From the NCBI RefSeq assembly GCF_000765475.1, contig NZ_JRHO01000014.1, forward strand, positions 939,007-1,003,006: DNA of 64,000 bases, read 5' to 3'. This stretch comes from Methanococcoides methylutens (GTDB lineage: Archaea; Halobacteriota; Methanosarcinia; Methanosarcinales; Methanosarcinaceae). Shown here in pieces: positions 8,292 through 17,828 of the stretch. Below the pieces are notes generated by a model, which was not told the origin of the DNA, ran no database searches, and worked only from the letters and a program-made list of their open reading frames with translations. The position numbers were made by a program, and so were the translations under genes. How positions within the stretch are numbered: position 1 is the stretch's first letter; every line of letters starts with the position of its first letter.

Positions 8292-9884
8292 ATGGAGATC
8301 CTACTCACCACAATTATCGATACCGCCATGGTAATAGGTCTGACAGCAGCTTTCCTTTTCGCTGACATGATGATACGCCACAACCTGAAAATGGACCTGT
8401 CAGGTATTGGTTCAGATCTTGCGATAGGAGCCTTTTCAGTTCAGATATCAGTAATAGCAGCATTGCTGACAGCTGAGGTTACGCCAGAGATCGCCACCGA
8501 CGGTATGCTTCTAGCTCTCTTTGGTTCCCTGTGGGCAACTACCCTGTGGCAAAGTTCGAAAAGGAAAAAGATCAATTACACGGTATCATTCCTGATAGGC
8601 ACCGCCATATTTTCTATTTCTGTGGCCCATCTGCTGGAGCTTCATGACCCTTCATTACTAGGACTTGTAGTTGCAGTTGCTGTGATCCTGGGTTATATCG
8701 GATCAACCATAACAAAGAATCTCTATAACGAATCCATCGTGAAAGAGTTCGATGGAATTCTGGGGAAAGTTACCTCTTACGACCTGATAGAGATCTCAGC
8801 AAAACAAACAGCAAGAGATGTAGATGATCCATTGTCTCCGGTTGTTGATAGCATTAGATGCGCTATCAGGAACAATGATGAAGATAAGTTTAGAACAGGA
8901 TTTCAAAAGATCACCACCGTTACAAAGAATCTCATGACGGGTGTAAAGGAAACCACGGAAATTACCAGACACGTGAATTTACATTTGCTTGAAATGGGAC
9001 TCATTGCATTAGAAAAGGATAGCGAGGCAACAAAACATATTGTCAATTCCATAGGTACTATCGGAGCTTCAGCCTCAAACCACGGAAGTCAGGCAGGTGC
9101 TATCGAATCCCTGGCAGCAATACTGTCTCTTTTCGGAGCGGCAAAAAGAAAACACAAACAAGGTATACAACACCAGTTTGCAGAATCTGCAGGAGACATC
9201 GTAAGTACAGCTGCAAAAATGAAACATGAAAGTGCAGTGGAAAAAGGTCTGCTAATGTTCAGGGAGATAGGGGACAACGCTGTGTTTTCAGGGGACACAT
9301 CCACAATGACAGCAGTAAATGAAGAAATGCTGGAAATTGCAAGGATAGCAGCAAGCAAGGAATATACGACCTATGCCAGATCGATCGTAATCACAATGCG
9401 CGATATCGGTACTAAGGCCCTGAGACTGGAAAGCAACGAAAGACAGGATGCTTTCAAAAAACTGATGGACTCCTTCAGGAAAATGGGTAAAATCATGTCC
9501 CACAGGGATGTACTGGAAGTGGTCTGGGCAATGCGTGATCTTGGAATTGCAGCCTCACACGAGCATCTTGGAGATGAAACCTCGAGGACCATAACAGAAC
9601 TCGAAGAAGTTGGAGCTACAGCTCTTAAGGACGAATCGTATGAAAAGGCTGATGAAATGGTCCAGCAGGTCATTATTTCACTTCAGGAGATATGCATATC
9701 TTCAATGCGTTCAGAACTCACAGTGCCTGTCAGTGCAGTTGGAACTGCTTTTTCAAGAATAGAAAAATACGATGAAGCTGCAAGCATGATACAGGATTCT
9801 GTAATGGATATTGCAGAATACAAAACAGGCGATGATAAGTTTTATCAGATCTTTTTAGAGAAATATGACGGGGAAGTTTACTAA
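8292..9884 (+). CDS. Membrane protein with alpha-helical repeat cytoplasmic domain
   Basis: 530 residues. The N-terminal 130 residues contain four hydrophobic helices. The remainder is soluble and helical, with imperfect repeats of about 35-40 residues featuring a (M)R(D/E)IG..A core (MFREIGDNAV, TMRDIGTKAL, AMRDLGIAAS, ELEEVGATAL). I do not recognise a named family. ATG 8292 follows AAGGATA. It follows the K+ channel gene closely, so a role as channel partner or sensor is plausible but unproven. Confidence 0.75.
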   Translation: MEILLTTIIDTAMVIGLTAAFLFADMMIRHNLKMDLSGIGSDLAIGAFSVQISVIAALLTAEVTPEIATDGMLLALFGSLWATTLWQSSKRKKINYTVSFLIGTAIFSISVAHLLELHDPSLLGLVVAVAVILGYIGSTITKNLYNESIVKEFDGILGKVTSYDLIEISAKQTARDVDDPLSPVVDSIRCAIRNNDEDKFRTGFQKITTVTKNLMTGVKETTEITRHVNLHLLEMGLIALEKDSEATKHIVNSIGTIGASASNHGSQAGAIESLAAILSLFGAAKRKHKQGIQHQFAESAGDIVSTAAKMKHESAVEKGLLMFREIGDNAVFSGDTSTMTAVNEEMLEIARIAASKEYTTYARSIVITMRDIGTKALRLESNERQDAFKKLMDSFRKMGKIMSHRDVLEVVWAMRDLGIAASHEHLGDETSRTITELEEVGATALKDESYEKADEMVQQVIISLQEICISSMRSELTVPVSAVGTAFSRIEKYDEAASMIQDSVMDIAEYKTGDDKFYQIFLEKYDGEVY

Positions 9885-9959
9885 ATCCTGCCTTACTTTT
9901 TTAAGGCCAATGGAATGTCTGGACGTCGAAGAGTATAATTTTGTACAAATATTATGCGA

Positions 9960-10556
9960 TCAACTATGTTCAGTAATAACTTTTTCAAATTCATCCGGTT
10001 TCTCAGGATAAAATACAAAACTTCGATTCTTTGTATTTACTTTGAGTAAAGTGGAATGTTTGAGCCTTCTCTCCAGATTAAAAAATAGTGCGATGAATAA
10101 AGAAATTAACATCGATTGTGAGAGGATTAAGCGAATTAATGCATCCATTGGAGCATGCTGTATCTGATACATTTGGATATCAGAAAATACACCATAGAAA
10201 AGATAGACCGACATACCTACCATAATCAGGTACCATATATATCTAAACGTAAAATGATAGTTACGTTTGATCAAGGTTTCTGTTATGTCTTTCTTATTCA
10301 GGATTGTGGAACCAAAAAAGGGACGGTGAATTTTTACCATATCGTTTGTCAACTCCACAGTAGTGCGATCCCATAGAATTAAGGCCACAACTCCCAGATA
10401 CCATGTAACATAGGCTAAGATTTCAAAACCATCGATGAAGATACCCAGAACAAAAAAGAAAAATGCTATCATTAGAAGACTTATCATCTTCACAAGACTG
10501 TGATCTCTGGCTATATCCACGCGAATTATATTCCCCGGACCGGGTTGCACATCCAT
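9960..10556 (-). CDS. Hypothetical membrane protein
   Basis: 198 residues from ATG 10556, which follows CGGAG at 7 nt; a GTG at 10637 would add an unlikely N-terminus. Two helices near residues 25-65, a basic beta-rich segment (TVELTNDMVKIHRPFFGSTILNKKDITE) resembling membrane-associated PH-like domains, then two further helices and a short soluble tail. Family not recognised. Monocistronic, convergent with the gene on its left. Confidence 0.6.
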   Translation of the reverse strand: MDVQPGPGNIIRVDIARDHSLVKMISLLMIAFFFFVLGIFIDGFEILAYVTWYLGVVALILWDRTTVELTNDMVKIHRPFFGSTILNKKDITETLIKRNYHFTFRYIWYLIMVGMSVYLFYGVFSDIQMYQIQHAPMDALIRLILSQSMLISLFIALFFNLERRLKHSTLLKVNTKNRSFVFYPEKPDEFEKVITEHS

Positions 10557-10797
10557 TTTGAATCTCCGCATTTTATTAACAATGCCTCTTTGTTCTTCAA
10601 CTGCTTTATTATTATACAAAAAATACCAGAACTTCACAGAATTATTTTAGCTTATTATATTAAAATCAAGAAACTATATAAATTTTAGGACGGAGAACAA
10701 AACTAGAGATTTATGATTTTTTTATTTTGCCTTAAATAAGCTATTCTCAGCCATGGAAACTATATGTATAGTTTGAAAAATAAAATAGTATAATACC

Positions 10798-11199
10798 ATG
10801 GAAACCTCGGACGAACTTTTACTTATAGCCCCGTGCGGGATGAACTGCGGCATCTGCACGGCTTACCTGAGAGAGAAAAATAAGTGCCCAGGCTGTAGAA
10901 GATTAGATGTTACTAGCTCCAAATGCAAACAGATCAAGCACTGTCCTACTTTTAAAAATGGCAGGGCACAATTCTGTTTTGAGTGTGAAAAGTTCCCCTG
11001 CAGCAGATTGAAACAGTTAGATGAAAGGTATCGAACCAAATACCATATGAGCATGATCGAAAATCTCGAGAATATCAGAGAATTTGGTTTAAAGCAATTC
11101 GTGAAAAATGAAAAGACAAGATGGACCTGTCCTGAATGTGGAGGAACTATTTGTGTACATGGGGGAGCCTGTTCCAGCTGTGGAAAAAGGAAAGAATGA
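10798..11199 (+). CDS. DUF3795 cysteine-rich protein
   Basis: 133 residues. Begins with the DUF3795 signature APCGMNCGICTAYLREKNKCPGC, followed by further Cys motifs (CFECEKFPC) and a C-terminal zinc-ribbon-like CPECGGTICVHGGACSSCG. The family is widespread in anaerobes and probably binds zinc or an iron-sulfur cluster; no reaction is established. A TATA-like element lies about 40 bp upstream. It precedes ftr on the same strand but is separated by 125 bp with its own promoter-like region. Confidence 0.85.
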   Translation: METSDELLLIAPCGMNCGICTAYLREKNKCPGCRRLDVTSSKCKQIKHCPTFKNGRAQFCFECEKFPCSRLKQLDERYRTKYHMSMIENLENIREFGLKQFVKNEKTRWTCPECGGTICVHGGACSSCGKRKE

Positions 11200-11324
11200 G
11201 TTCTTTGAAATACGCAGATCTGACATTCGACCCTAAGAATATGTTAATCGCTATGGACATAACATATATGTATTGTAATAGTCTTCTAATCCATACTAAA
11301 TAATCAATTATATAGGTGTTTTTA

Positions 11325-12218
11325 ATGGAACTTAACGGAGTAGAGATCGAAGATACATTCGCAGAGGCCTTTCCAATCAAGATGGCCCGTGTACTGATCA
11401 CAGCCGCAACAATGCGCTGGGCAACAGTTGCAGCTCAGGAAGCAACCGGGTTTGGAACATCCGTCATTGGATGCCCTGCTGAAGCCGGCATCGAGATGTT
11501 CGTAGACGGTAGTGAGACACCAGACGGCAGACCAGGTGTTTATATCCAGATCTACACTTTCGGATACAAGTCACTTGAAGGTCAGCTCCTTGAGCGCATT
11601 GGCCAGTGTGTCCTCACAGCACCAACAACCGCAGTGTTCAACGGTTTCCCTGATGCAGAGAAGCAGTTCGACACCGGAAACAAGCTCAGGTACTTCGCAG
11701 ACGGAACAGAGTCCCAGACAGAGGTCGGCGACCGCAAGATGCACGTAATCCCAATGATGGAGGGTGACTTCCTTGTAGAAGATTCCATTGGTGGAATAGA
11801 AGCTATTGCAGGTGGAAACTTCTTCATCTTCGCAGACTCACAGATGAACGCTCTTACCGCAGCAGAGAATGCAGTTGATTCTATCCAGGCTGTCGAGGGT
11901 GTAGTCACACCATTCCCAGGCGGAATAGTTGCAAGCGGTTCCAAAGCAGGAGCAAACAAGTACAAATTCCTCAAAGCAACAGCTAATGAGAAATTCTGCC
12001 CAAGCATCAAGGACAAGGTAGAAGGTTCAGAGATCCCTGCAGACGTCAACTGTGTCTATGAGATCGTCATCAACGGTGTGGACGCAGACGCTATCAACGA
12101 AGCAATGGCAGCAGGTATCGAAGCAGCTGTAACAGTCCCAGGTGTCAAGAAGATCACCGCAGGTAACTACGGCGGAAACCTCGGACCACACAAGTTCAAC
12201 CTTCACGACCTTCTATAA
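11325..12218 (+). CDS. ftr: Formylmethanofuran--tetrahydromethanopterin N-formyltransferase
   Basis: 297 residues, the full length of the family. Catalyses formyl transfer from formylmethanofuran to tetrahydro(methano/sarcina)pterin, the second step of CO2 reduction to methane and, in reverse, of methyl oxidation. It starts MELNGVEIEDTFAEAFPIK and ends GGNLGPHKFNLHDLL, as in characterised Ftr. Codon use is strongly biased, as expected for a highly expressed methanogenesis gene. It is followed by a long T-rich tract (12222-12260), likely the transcription terminator. Confidence 0.97.
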   Translation: MELNGVEIEDTFAEAFPIKMARVLITAATMRWATVAAQEATGFGTSVIGCPAEAGIEMFVDGSETPDGRPGVYIQIYTFGYKSLEGQLLERIGQCVLTAPTTAVFNGFPDAEKQFDTGNKLRYFADGTESQTEVGDRKMHVIPMMEGDFLVEDSIGGIEAIAGGNFFIFADSQMNALTAAENAVDSIQAVEGVVTPFPGGIVASGSKAGANKYKFLKATANEKFCPSIKDKVEGSEIPADVNCVYEIVINGVDADAINEAMAAGIEAAVTVPGVKKITAGNYGGNLGPHKFNLHDLL

Positions 12219-12221
12219 GGT

Positions 12222-12262
12222 CGTTCTTTTTTCTCTTTTCTTTTTTGGTTTCTTTTAGGATT
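12222..12262 (+). terminator. T-rich archaeal terminator after ftr
   Basis: Several consecutive runs of 4-6 T immediately downstream of the ftr stop, without a strong hairpin. Oligo-T tracts are the usual archaeal termination signal. Confidence 0.6.
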
Positions 12263-12320
12263 TCTGCTCAGACTTTACCAAACCCATACATTTAAGTCTT
12301 AGAATTTCAGAGGTGAAACC

Positions 12321-12920
12321 ATGCAGGAATACCTACGTTCTACTGAGATAATCGACTGGGACCATCCAAAAGTCGAAAAACTGGCAAAGGAACTTGCTTT
12401 AGGGCTGGATGACCCTATCGAAATAACAAGGAACTGTTTTGAGTGGGTAAGGGATGAGATATATCACAGTCATGACCACTGCATGAACCCCATCACACTG
12501 AAAGCTTCAGAGGTTCTGGAAGCAGGTACCGGTTACTGTTATGCAAAAAGCCATCTGCTTGCAGCTTTATTGAGAGCAAGTTCCATTCCCACAGGGTTTT
12601 GCTACCAGCGTCTGAGCAGGGATGAAAATGGTGAACCTTTCTGTCTCCACGGATTAAATGCTGTCTACCTAGCTGAGACAGGCTGGTATCGCATCGATGC
12701 AAGAGGTAATAAGAAAAGTATTGATGCACAGTTCAACCCTCCTGAAGAGGTGCTTGCATATGAAATAAAGGTAGGAGGTGAAGCTGACCTGCCGGAAATA
12801 TGGCCAGACCCATTACCTGTCATCGTCGATGTGCTGACAAAATACGATAATTATGAAGATGTCTGGGAAAATCTTCCTGACATCCCATTGATACAAAAAC
12901 CATCATTCAAAAAACAATGA
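12321..12920 (+). CDS. Transglutaminase-like cysteine protease-fold protein
   Basis: 199 residues. The triad is readable: Cys73 in GTGYCYAKSHLLAALLR, His110 in CLHGLNAVYL and Asp126 in RIDARGNK, the typical transglutaminase-core order. Archaeal members are usually predicted peptidases or amidases; the substrate is unknown. No signal peptide, so cytoplasmic. It lies between ftr and the convergent TraB gene. Confidence 0.88.
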   Translation: MQEYLRSTEIIDWDHPKVEKLAKELALGLDDPIEITRNCFEWVRDEIYHSHDHCMNPITLKASEVLEAGTGYCYAKSHLLAALLRASSIPTGFCYQRLSRDENGEPFCLHGLNAVYLAETGWYRIDARGNKKSIDAQFNPPEEVLAYEIKVGGEADLPEIWPDPLPVIVDVLTKYDNYEDVWENLPDIPLIQKPSFKKQ

Positions 12921-12933
12921 GCAATAGGTCAAT

Positions 12934-14328
12934 TCAAAGACCTATCGCCGTAAGACCTGCACTGATCAAGTCTATTGGATTATGCCCTGTTACCTGGACC
13001 ATAACATAAACACCAAGGAACGTACCAATGGTGCTTCCAATATTGGCAAATGCAGCTACCATGATCACACGGAAGAAATTGTTTTGCTGAAGCTCTTTGA
13101 AACTTTCAAGCTTGACAACTTCCTTAAGGTCTTCAGTAGTAGGTTTCCTCTGTTTAGCTTCCATCAGTCCTGCAAACCATCCTGCAGCCATCATCGGGTT
13201 CAGGGATGTGAGCCATGCCACAAGGAAAGCAGTGATGATCGAATACGGATGTCCTTTTGCAAGGGCAGCTCCGATGGAACTTAAGATCCCGTTTATGATG
13301 AACCACCAGCCAAAGGCCAGGAGCAACAGCTCAATCGGTGTACCTGACATTATCAGCAACGCGAAGGTTGCAATAGCCAGAGCCACGATTCCAATCCCGA
13401 GAACCTTCATGAAACTGAAGCGCTTCTGGGGAAGCTCGGTAAGTGAGGACATTGGAGGTATGGACTTTGGATCCTTGAGATATTTCTCGACCCCTGTCTT
13501 ATGTCCGGCACCAAGAACTGTAACTATCTTCTTGTTGCCGCCTTTGGCGATCTTGACGAGATTCCCTGCAATGTAAGCATCTCTCTCATCTATCAGAACA
13601 GCAGCAGCATTCGGAGATGCAGCACGCAGCTCATCTGTGAGCATGGTAACCATGTCCTGATTGGTGATGTTATCAATATCAATGTTCTTTGATGAACCGA
13701 TCCCTAAAGCAGAAGCAACGAGGGTTACAACAATATTCAGTTTTTCAAAGAAACCCATCTTGCTCCAGAAACGCTGGAGGGTCAGCTGGATATCACGATC
13801 AACAAGCGCTATTTTTGCTCCACTGGCTTCTGCAGCATCAATGGCAGTGATCATCTCAGCACCAGGCTGGACACCCATTTCATCTCCGATCTTCTTCTGC
13901 ACATAGGCAAGCAACAGATGTACAAGGAAATAGTAGATCTTACCACCGCTTAGAATATCCTTGATGGGTATCTCTGAATCCTTAACTTCACCTTTCAGCG
14001 AATCATATCTGCTTTTGCAAAGCTCTACAGCCACTATATCAGGTTTCTCGCGCTCAATAGTGTCTTTTACCTCATTGACACTCTTCTCCGAAACATGTGC
14101 GGTTCCCACGATGATAATCTGGGAAGGCTGGGGAGCAGTCTGAAGAGCATCCGGTTGCTTTACCATGGGAGCAAGAGAAGACGTCTGTGAAAAAGTTACA
14201 TCGCCCTGGCCTGAATAGATCGAACCCGATACCGTATCGTAATTATAATTAGAAGCAGCTTTCTGAGAATCCGTGATGATCTGTTCATCTGATTTCTCTT
14301 CTGCTGTTTTGTAGGTCATACTGTCCAT
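12934..14328 (-). CDS. TraB/PrgY-family membrane protein
   Basis: 464 residues. Residues 1-70 are polar and low complexity. About 72-275 is the TraB domain, with IIIVGTAHVSEKSV near the start, DIVAVELCKSRYD, LVDRDIQLTLQRFW and a late GAGHKTGVEKYL. Four or five membrane helices fill the C-terminal third. TraB/PrgY proteins are thought to be metal-dependent membrane peptidases that dispose of small hydrophobic peptides (family knowledge). It lies 8 bp downstream of a site-2 protease, so the pair may form a membrane proteolysis module. Confidence 0.88.
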   Translation of the reverse strand: MDSMTYKTAEEKSDEQIITDSQKAASNYNYDTVSGSIYSGQGDVTFSQTSSLAPMVKQPDALQTAPQPSQIIIVGTAHVSEKSVNEVKDTIEREKPDIVAVELCKSRYDSLKGEVKDSEIPIKDILSGGKIYYFLVHLLLAYVQKKIGDEMGVQPGAEMITAIDAAEASGAKIALVDRDIQLTLQRFWSKMGFFEKLNIVVTLVASALGIGSSKNIDIDNITNQDMVTMLTDELRAASPNAAAVLIDERDAYIAGNLVKIAKGGNKKIVTVLGAGHKTGVEKYLKDPKSIPPMSSLTELPQKRFSFMKVLGIGIVALAIATFALLIMSGTPIELLLLAFGWWFIINGILSSIGAALAKGHPYSIITAFLVAWLTSLNPMMAAGWFAGLMEAKQRKPTTEDLKEVVKLESFKELQQNNFFRVIMVAAFANIGSTIGTFLGVYVMVQVTGHNPIDLISAGLTAIGL

Positions 14329-14336
14329 TTTCTACA

Positions 14337-15440
14337 TCACTCGTTCAATAACATCATTGTATGCATCAGGTCGGTCCTGGAAAGGATACCAGACACAGAA
14401 CCATTTTCATCGACCACCAATACCCTGCCGATGTTGTTAGAGACCATCAGCTTAAAAGCATCTGCGGCAGTCGCCTCTTTTGGTATCGTTACAATATCTT
14501 TTGTCATAACATCGGACACCAATACACTGTAACGGTCCAGAGGCATTACCTTGCGCACATCTGTAAATGTGATAATACCTTTTAAAGTGTTGTGTTCTAT
14601 CACAGGATATCCCATATGCTTTTTTTCGAACATGAACTGGGTCAGATCATCGATTGTCAATGAAGGCTCTACCGAGACAATATCCTTTGTCATAACTTCA
14701 CTGACAGGTACTTTCTCAAGGGTCACTGTAACAGCTGTGGAACGGTCCTCACCTGATGCTCCCATGTAAACAAAGACAGCAATGAGGATAAGCCAGGGAT
14801 TCCAGGGATTTGATAACAGACCCAGCATTCCCAGCAGGAATGCGAACATCTTACCGACACCTGCTGCTGCATGAGTTGCCTGTATGTAGGGCATCTTCCT
14901 TGCAAACCATGCACGAAGTATGCGTCCGCCGTCCATAGGAAAAGCAGGGAGCAGGTTGAACATACCAAGGACAATATTGATGGAACCTAGCATCTGTACC
15001 AGCCTGAATATGACCGAATCCGCAAACGAAGAAACAGCACCAGCTACTGCAAAATTGAGCAGTAGCAACGAGCCTCCGATAATAAAACTGACCAAAGGAC
15101 CTGCAAAGGCCATCTTTGCTTCCTGACCCGGATCCCTCGGAATCTCCTCCATTGAAGAGACACCACCTATCAGGAACAAAGTTATATCTGTGATCTTAAC
15201 ACCGTACTTCTTCGCAAGATAAGAATGCCCAAGTTCATGAAGCAGAACACAACCAAAGAGAAGTATAGTTGTCAAAAAAGATAAGGCATATCCCAGTGAT
15301 GCTGGAACTACATCATTGAATCCATAGGGTGCCGGATTCATGGCAAAAATAATTGCAAAGAATGGAAGAACTAAAAGAAATGTTATGTGTATCTTAATAG
15401 GAATACCGATAATTGTTCCAATTTTGAAAGAATTTGCCAT
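14337..15440 (-). CDS. Site-2 protease (M50) with two CBS domains
   Basis: 367 residues from ATG 15440. The intramembrane metalloprotease core has zinc motif HELGH at about residues 68-72 and the third ligand in NLLPAFPMDGGRILRA near residue 180. The C-terminal 125 residues form two CBS domains (VMTKDIVSVEPS..., VMTKDIVTIPKEA...) that usually sense adenine nucleotides. It probably cleaves membrane-bound regulators within the lipid bilayer. It is upstream of and coupled to the TraB gene. Confidence 0.92.
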   Translation of the reverse strand: MANSFKIGTIIGIPIKIHITFLLVLPFFAIIFAMNPAPYGFNDVVPASLGYALSFLTTILLFGCVLLHELGHSYLAKKYGVKITDITLFLIGGVSSMEEIPRDPGQEAKMAFAGPLVSFIIGGSLLLLNFAVAGAVSSFADSVIFRLVQMLGSINIVLGMFNLLPAFPMDGGRILRAWFARKMPYIQATHAAAGVGKMFAFLLGMLGLLSNPWNPWLILIAVFVYMGASGEDRSTAVTVTLEKVPVSEVMTKDIVSVEPSLTIDDLTQFMFEKKHMGYPVIEHNTLKGIITFTDVRKVMPLDRYSVLVSDVMTKDIVTIPKEATAADAFKLMVSNNIGRVLVVDENGSVSGILSRTDLMHTMMLLNE

Positions 15441-15570
15441 AGATATAAATTTTAGCTTTATTGTATTTAGCATTATCTGGTAAACACTTTTAGTGGTCTC
15501 ATTTAAGCTAATCTAGTCAACAAGTTAGCATGATTTTTAAAAATAATACTTTCACCCCGCTTGGCTTAAG

Positions 15571-15680
15571 AGTATATATACTCACGTCATAGGTAGTATT
15601 AGTCACGGATTCGATGGACACACGCCTTTACAAGTTTCAAGGCTAGGTGCCATCGAACCATCCCCTCAATCCGTGCATTT
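15571..15680 (+). ncRNA. Candidate small structured RNA with its own TATA promoter
   Basis: A nested helix: CACGGATT (15604-15611) pairs with AATCCGTG (15668-15675), and CGATGG (15612-15617) pairs with CCATCG (15650-15655) on the same side, capped by GCCTT...AAGGC. A run of T follows at 15677. A TATA element AGTATATATA sits at 15571-15580, so transcription would start near 15603, exactly at the helix. No ORF. It is not a tRNA (no T arm), and I recognise no known family. The feature span includes the promoter. Confidence 0.6.
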
Positions 15681-15758
15681 TTAAAACTTAGATCGAAGTT
15701 AGAACAAAACTCAATAGAATGAACTGAAAAACTGATCAAAAATAAAAAGATCTGTTCA

Positions 15759-16895
15759 TCAGATCAGTTTTTCAAGATCATTCAGGAAAAGTTCGATCGT
15801 ACTATTATTAATGTGAGGCATGATCACCAGACGCAGAGCTCGGGGTTTTCGTGTTATTGAAACATGCCAGCCGAATTCATCAAGTAATCTCTTCCTTATG
15901 TTATCGGCATCTGGAACCTGTAGAGCTACAACATTCATGACAGGATCAATAACAGGTTCGATTCCAAGTGCTTTAGCACCTTCAACAATTTTCTCTGTTT
16001 GTTCCATGCATTGATCTATCACCTGCCTGTAACCTTCTCTTCCAAGATGCTTCATAACAGCATATGTTGAAGCTACTGCTGCCCCACTTCTGGTACCTGT
16101 GAGAGAATATTGTTTATTGATGCTCAAATAAGGAGTGTGTATCTCAAGATCATTCAAATATTCAGTTTCACGGAACAGCAATCCGCCTGAAGGAATGGTG
16201 CTCAATCCCATCTTATGAGGATCAATTGTCATTGAAGTTACACCTTCAACTTCAAAATCATAATGATAATCCAGATCCATAAATGGAAGGACAAAACCAC
16301 CAAATGCAGCATCAACATGCAAAAAAAGATTTTTCTCAAGAGCGATCTCTGATAGCTGTTCAATAGGATCTATCTGACCAAATTCTGTTGTTCCTGCTAT
16401 ACCAACAAGACCTATTGTATTCTCATCGATCAATGACCTCACTAATCCGAGGTCAACTTTCAGAAAATGATCAAGTGAAGCTTTCCTTATTTCTATTCCT
16501 GAAAGGTCTGCAACCTTGTCAAAAGAAAAATGTGCAGATTCCGGCATTACAACATTTGGTTTTTTAATATCACGACGATAATTTACCATGGATCTTATTG
16601 CCTGTATATTAGATTCAGTTCCACCAGTTGTTAAATAACCACATTCTTCAGGATCATTGTTATGGTGTAAAAGAGAACCGAACATTTTTAGCACTTTTTT
16701 TTCCAGATCATAAGTTCCAGGGAAAAGACCAGGATCTCCCATATTAGCTTCAATGAATTGTGTATGTGCTAAAACTGCAATTTCATGTGGATAAGTACAC
16801 ATAGAACTTAGAACACGATCATAACTAGTATCTGCTGATTTCGCGTTTTTTAAAATAGAGAGGATCTCATCTCTGGGTATTCCGCTTTCTTCCAT
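15759..16895 (-). CDS. mfnA: PLP-dependent L-tyrosine (or L-aspartate) decarboxylase
   Basis: 378 residues. The group II PLP decarboxylase pattern is complete: GGTESNIQA near residue 91, [18 protein letters not shown] with Asp195, and the cofactor lysine Lys228 in TIDPHKMGL. In methanogens MfnA makes tyramine for methanofuran; some archaeal members make beta-alanine for CoA from aspartate, and the sequence alone does not separate them. It starts [15 protein letters not shown] and faces the replication origin. Confidence 0.92.
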   Translation of the reverse strand: MEESGIPRDEILSILKNAKSADTSYDRVLSSMCTYPHEIAVLAHTQFIEANMGDPGLFPGTYDLEKKVLKMFGSLLHHNNDPEECGYLTTGGTESNIQAIRSMVNYRRDIKKPNVVMPESAHFSFDKVADLSGIEIRKASLDHFLKVDLGLVRSLIDENTIGLVGIAGTTEFGQIDPIEQLSEIALEKNLFLHVDAAFGGFVLPFMDLDYHYDFEVEGVTSMTIDPHKMGLSTIPSGGLLFRETEYLNDLEIHTPYLSINKQYSLTGTRSGAAVASTYAVMKHLGREGYRQVIDQCMEQTEKIVEGAKALGIEPVIDPVMNVVALQVPDADNIRKRLLDEFGWHVSITRKPRALRLVIMPHINNSTIELFLNDLEKLI

Positions 16896-17218
16896 GAATT
16901 CTCGTTTAATACAACATGTAACCTCCTTAAAACTATTTTGTTCAAAATGAGATATTATTGATGATTAATTTTTTTACACTTCTTTGCTGATATTTTAGGA
17001 TGAAAATATTTAGTTTCAAAAAAGTAAAATTAAAAATTTCAGCTTCAAATTTTAAATGAATTCAATTTTGCGAAAACTCAAAATTTGAAAAGGTTTAAAT
17101 TTTTTAATATTTTAAATTCTAAATTTATTTAAATGCAAACTTCATTTTACCTGCTTTTTTAGTATATTATATCTCTATACTTTTTTGTTATTCTCCTTTT
17201 TTGTTTTTGTTGTTACAA

Positions 17219-17246
17219 GGGGGTCACCCCATCATTTCGACTGGAA
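17219..17246 (-). repeat. ORB element 1
   Basis: On the minus strand it reads ATTCCAGTCGAAATGATG followed by GGGTGACCCCC. It has the TTCCA-n2-GAAA dyad plus a G string of an Orc1/Cdc6 binding box and is inverted relative to ORB 2. Confidence 0.8.
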
Positions 17247-17372
17247 TATTTTAGTTAATTTTCGTAATTTTATCTTTTTCTTGAGAAACCTTTATTACCT
17301 ATTAATCTTATATTTGGAGCACCCTGTTTTTTTAACATTATAAAAAATATGTTCTCTTATTTTTTTTCTGCA

Positions 17373-17400
17373 CTCCAGTCGAAACCATAGGGTCACCCCT
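17373..17400 (+). repeat. ORB element 2
   Basis: CTCCAGTCGAAACCATAGGG followed by TCACCCC. Same core CCAGTCGAAA and same TCACCCC-type extension as ORB 1, in opposite orientation across the AT-rich core. Confidence 0.8.
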
Positions 17401-17410
17401 CTTTATATAA

Positions 17411-17433
17411 TTTCCAAACGAAATAGAGGGGTC
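17411..17433 (+). repeat. ORB element 3
   Basis: TTTCCAAACGAAATAGAGGG then GTC. A partial copy of the dyad (TTTCCAAAGGAAA) without the G string follows at 17435-17448. Confidence 0.75.
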
Positions 17434-17547
17434 TATTTCCAAAGGAAAGCTTCTAAAATAGAATACATATAAACTGAAATTGAATTTAAAATATAAGTTT
17501 GGTCATTAGAACCTGTTTCTTTTATTATTAGCCTTAATTTATTTAAA

Positions 17548-17570
17548 ACTGGAATGGAAACAGAGGGGTT
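17548..17570 (+). repeat. ORB element 4
   Basis: ACTGGAATGGAAACAGAGGG then GTT. The GGAAACAGAGGGGT half matches the conserved half of archaeal ORB/mini-ORB sequences well. Confidence 0.75.
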
Positions 17571-17828
17571 ATAACCATAAGGGTTAATAAGGTACACTTC
17601 CATTGGATCGTGTGGAAAATTGAAGGGTTCATATGTTGACATATTCATGTAGCATTCTGTTTGCTTATGAATCATTCAAATGTGAATTTGTAGCATTTCA
17701 TAGATTATCATAATTAATCAATAAAGGTTTTAGATCAATTAGCATGACGTTTCTCATTTGAGAGCAACATTTTGTATTTGATGTATTTCCTATCCAATCT
17801 TATCACAATAATATATGGAAGGTTAAAA

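Larger units (their letters stand above)
16896..17828. other. Chromosomal replication origin (oriC) region
   Basis: A 930-bp, extremely AT-rich, non-coding interval directly upstream of orc1/cdc6. It contains at least four origin-recognition-box-like repeats with G-rich ends (17219-17246 minus; 17373-17400, 17411-17433, 17548-17570 plus). The first two are inverted around a roughly 125-bp AT-rich core (17247-17372) suited to be the unwinding element. Archaeal origins classically lie next to orc1/cdc6 with this architecture. Confidence 0.85.

Noticed and set aside
15604..15680. tRNA or H/ACA guide RNA at this position
   Set aside because: No T-arm or anticodon arm can be placed and no 3' ACA is present after the basal stem.
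17433..17675. 80-codon minus-strand ORF inside the origin
   Set aside because: It overlaps ORB 4 and has very AT-driven composition with no recognisable motif; the ORBs explain the sequence better.
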